Source: Pedobacter sp. W3I1 (GTDB lineage: Bacteria > Bacteroidota > Bacteroidia > Sphingobacteriales > Sphingobacteriaceae). Taken from it: DNA of 64,000 nt. The stretch covers positions 2,232,001-2,296,000 of the forward strand of contig NZ_JAUSXN010000001.1 of NCBI RefSeq assembly GCF_030816015.1, read 5' to 3'. Position numbers and translations under genes: made by a program. Below are positions 62,576 to 64,000 of the stretch, piece after piece. Below the pieces are notes generated by a model. The model had not been told where the DNA came from, did no database searches, and worked only from the letters and a program-made list of their open reading frames with translations. The first letter of the stretch is position 1, and every line of letters starts with the position of its first letter.

Positions 62576-63493
62576 ATGGCAAACACCAGGTTTCACAAGT
62601 TTAAAACCATAAGTGAATTTCACAAGTTCAGAGGCTTGCCCAAGCCAGAACATCCGCTAATTAGTGTAATTAATTTGGCTGATGTTAAAAATGTTCCGGA
62701 AGGTGAAAACAGTATATTGCTTGATTTTTATTCCATTGCCCTGAAACGAAACTTTGGCGCGAAAATAAGATATGGGCAGCAGGAGTATGATTTTGATGAA
62801 GGTATTATGTTTTTTATCTCGCCGGGTCAGGTCTTTCGTATTGAAGTAGAAAAAGATACCCCTTTAAACCAGTCGGGATGGATGCTGCTCATCCATCCTG
62901 ACTTTTTATGGAACACAAGTTTGTCCAAGACAATAAAAAAATGCGAGTTTTTTGATTATTCTGTGCACGAAGCACTTTTTCTTTCCGATAAGGAAGAAAA
63001 TACAATCTCGGCCATTATGCATAACATACAACATGAATATCATTCCAATATTGATAAGTTTAGTCAAAATGTTATACTGGCCCAACTGGAGTTATTATTG
63101 ACCTATTCCGATAGGTTTTACAATCGTCAGTTTTTAACCAGGAGAATATCCAATAACACAGTACTCAAAAAATTGGAAGACATCCTTACCGAATATTTTG
63201 AAAATGAGACCATGGTCAAAAATGGATTACCAACTGTCCAGTACGTTGCCGAAACTTTAAATATGTCTCCAAATTACCTGACCGGATTACTTAAGGTGTT
63301 AACTGGTCAGAGTACCCAACAGCATATCCATAACAAATTGATTGAACGGGCAAAAGAAAAATTGTCTGTTACCGGTTTGTCGGTAAGTGAAATCGCCTAC
63401 GAGCTCGGGTTTGAGCATCCGCAGTCTTTTAGCAAGCTGTTTAAATCCAAAACTAAGCTTTCGCCATTGGAATTTAGGGAATCATTTAATTAG
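62576..63493 (+). CDS. AraC-family transcriptional regulator
   Basis: 305 residues. The N-terminal cupin-like effector domain (about 30-165) has YGQQEYDFDEGIMFFISPGQ and SGWMLLIHPDFLW. The double HTH AraC domain covers about 200-305: VQYVAETLNMSPNYLTGLLK, then LSVSEIAYELGFEHPQSFSK and the closing KTKLSPLEFRES. Proteins of this length and layout in Bacteroidota often sit next to oxidoreductase genes such as the one before it. The effector is unknown. Confidence 0.92.
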   Translation: MANTRFHKFKTISEFHKFRGLPKPEHPLISVINLADVKNVPEGENSILLDFYSIALKRNFGAKIRYGQQEYDFDEGIMFFISPGQVFRIEVEKDTPLNQSGWMLLIHPDFLWNTSLSKTIKKCEFFDYSVHEALFLSDKEENTISAIMHNIQHEYHSNIDKFSQNVILAQLELLLTYSDRFYNRQFLTRRISNNTVLKKLEDILTEYFENETMVKNGLPTVQYVAETLNMSPNYLTGLLKVLTGQSTQQHIHNKLIERAKEKLSVTGLSVSEIAYELGFEHPQSFSKLFKSKTKLSPLEFRESFN

Positions 63494-63522
63494 CTATAAG
63501 GTTTCGAAATCAAACCTTAGCT
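63492..63522 (+). terminator. Hairpin after the AraC gene, possible terminator
   Basis: AAGGTTT (63498-63504) pairs with AAACCTT (63512-63518) around a 7-base loop, and AGCT on each side extends the stem. It starts at the AraC stop codon. No T-run follows, so termination is uncertain. Confidence 0.35.
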
Positions 63523-63547
63523 TAAATGGTTGTTATTATAAAATACT

Positions 63548-64000
63548 ATGTCCAGTTTCAAAAATCTATTTTTTACACTCATGGCCATTTTAGGTCTCTT
63601 ATACAGTTGCGATACGCAAAAACAGGGGCGGCCTCAGGCGATTGGATACGGGCTGTTAACTGTCAATACCCAATTTCCCATCCCCTTATATAGAAGCGAA
63701 GCGGATGAGTTGCCCTTCGATACATTGAAATTTGAGACCAACAAATCTGGCAAGATATTATTTCTCTCGGGTGTCAAGTTAAAACCTTATATCATGAGCG
63801 AGGGGGATTCAGATAAAGAGGGGGAAGAACATACAAAAATGGGATTGGTACGGTTTGGGCCAGAGTTGAAATTTTGTGTAGTGGATACTGGTAAATCTTA
63901 TTTTCGGGTAATAAGCAATCAGGTTAGTAGGGAAGAATTTGTCATCAGAAAGGAACCTGGGGCGGTATATTATGCTGAGGAAAGAATGCTGTCTGACAAT
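63548..64000 (+). CDS. N-terminal part of a hypothetical lipoprotein
   Basis: ATG 63548 opens a frame that runs off the right edge after 151 codons. MSSFKNLFFTLMAILGLLYSCDTQK is a lipoprotein signal with the cysteine at about residue 21. The mature part (AIGYGLLTVNTQFPIPLYR, FETNKSGKILFLSGVKLKPY) has no family I recognise. It starts 54 bases after the AraC gene in the same direction, behind a hairpin. Confidence 0.7.
   Translation, partial: MSSFKNLFFTLMAILGLLYSCDTQKQGRPQAIGYGLLTVNTQFPIPLYRSEADELPFDTLKFETNKSGKILFLSGVKLKPYIMSEGDSDKEGEEHTKMGLVRFGPELKFCVVDTGKSYFRVISNQVSREEFVIRKEPGAVYYAEERMLSDN

Overview
The window looks like a Bacteroidota chromosome of the Sphingobacteriaceae type (Pedobacter-like). 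Supporting traits are several SusC/SusD pairs, a one-protein hybrid two-component regulator with an N-terminal propeller and AraC output domain, A-rich start regions without Shine-Dalgarno sites, moderate GC, and intergenic palindromic repeats of a kind I associate with Pedobacter. The genus is inferred from style, not from a marker gene.

Bases 1-41 kb form a large polysaccharide-utilization locus for acetylated glucurono-arabinoxylan. It opens with the tail of a CE1 esterase, then a GH127/GH146 beta-L-arabinofuranosidase, a retaining-type GH97, a GH67 alpha-glucuronidase (minus), a GH43-CBM6 (minus) and two divergent GH10 xylanases, followed by the hybrid sensor/regulator. Next comes SusC-SusD-SusC-SusD-DUF1735/DUF5627, the order of the xusABCDE core xylan transport cluster known from Prevotella and Bacteroides. 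A GH43 arabinofuranosidase/xylosidase, an SGNH acetyl esterase (CE20-like), a third SusC/SusD pair ending in a clear terminator, and a GH115 alpha-glucuronidase complete it. The likely flow is surface xylanase and esterase action, SusCD uptake, then periplasmic debranching by GH43, GH67, GH115, GH97 and GH127, with oligosaccharides sensed by the hybrid regulator.

Bases 41.6-50.2 kb (minus) are one seven-gene operon: HlyD-type adaptor, TolC-type channel, MacB-type ATPase, two FtsX/MacB-type permeases, a sigma-54 activator and its NtrY-like kinase. A sigma-54 type -24/-12 site and upstream direct repeats precede the first gene, so the operon probably controls itself.

Bases 50.7-59.4 kb (plus) are a tightly packed operon: GH20 hexosaminidase, GntP-family permease, Rid protein, PLP D-threonine-aldolase/D-serine-dehydratase-like enzyme, M19 dipeptidase and GH3. 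I read it as a candidate amino-sugar and D-amino-acid scavenging module. Its GH3 gene is split by a 2-base frameshift in a (TA)4 tract.

Bases 59.4-64 kb hold intergenic palindromic elements, a membrane protein with an HExxH motif, a small gene with an in-frame stop, a broken TetR-like gene, an NmrA-type oxidoreductase, an AraC regulator and the start of a lipoprotein. Several decayed gene pieces (170-277, 4900-5082, 16.2-17.2 kb, 61.0-61.7 kb) show local gene loss. I saw no tRNA, rRNA, CRISPR array or transposase gene.
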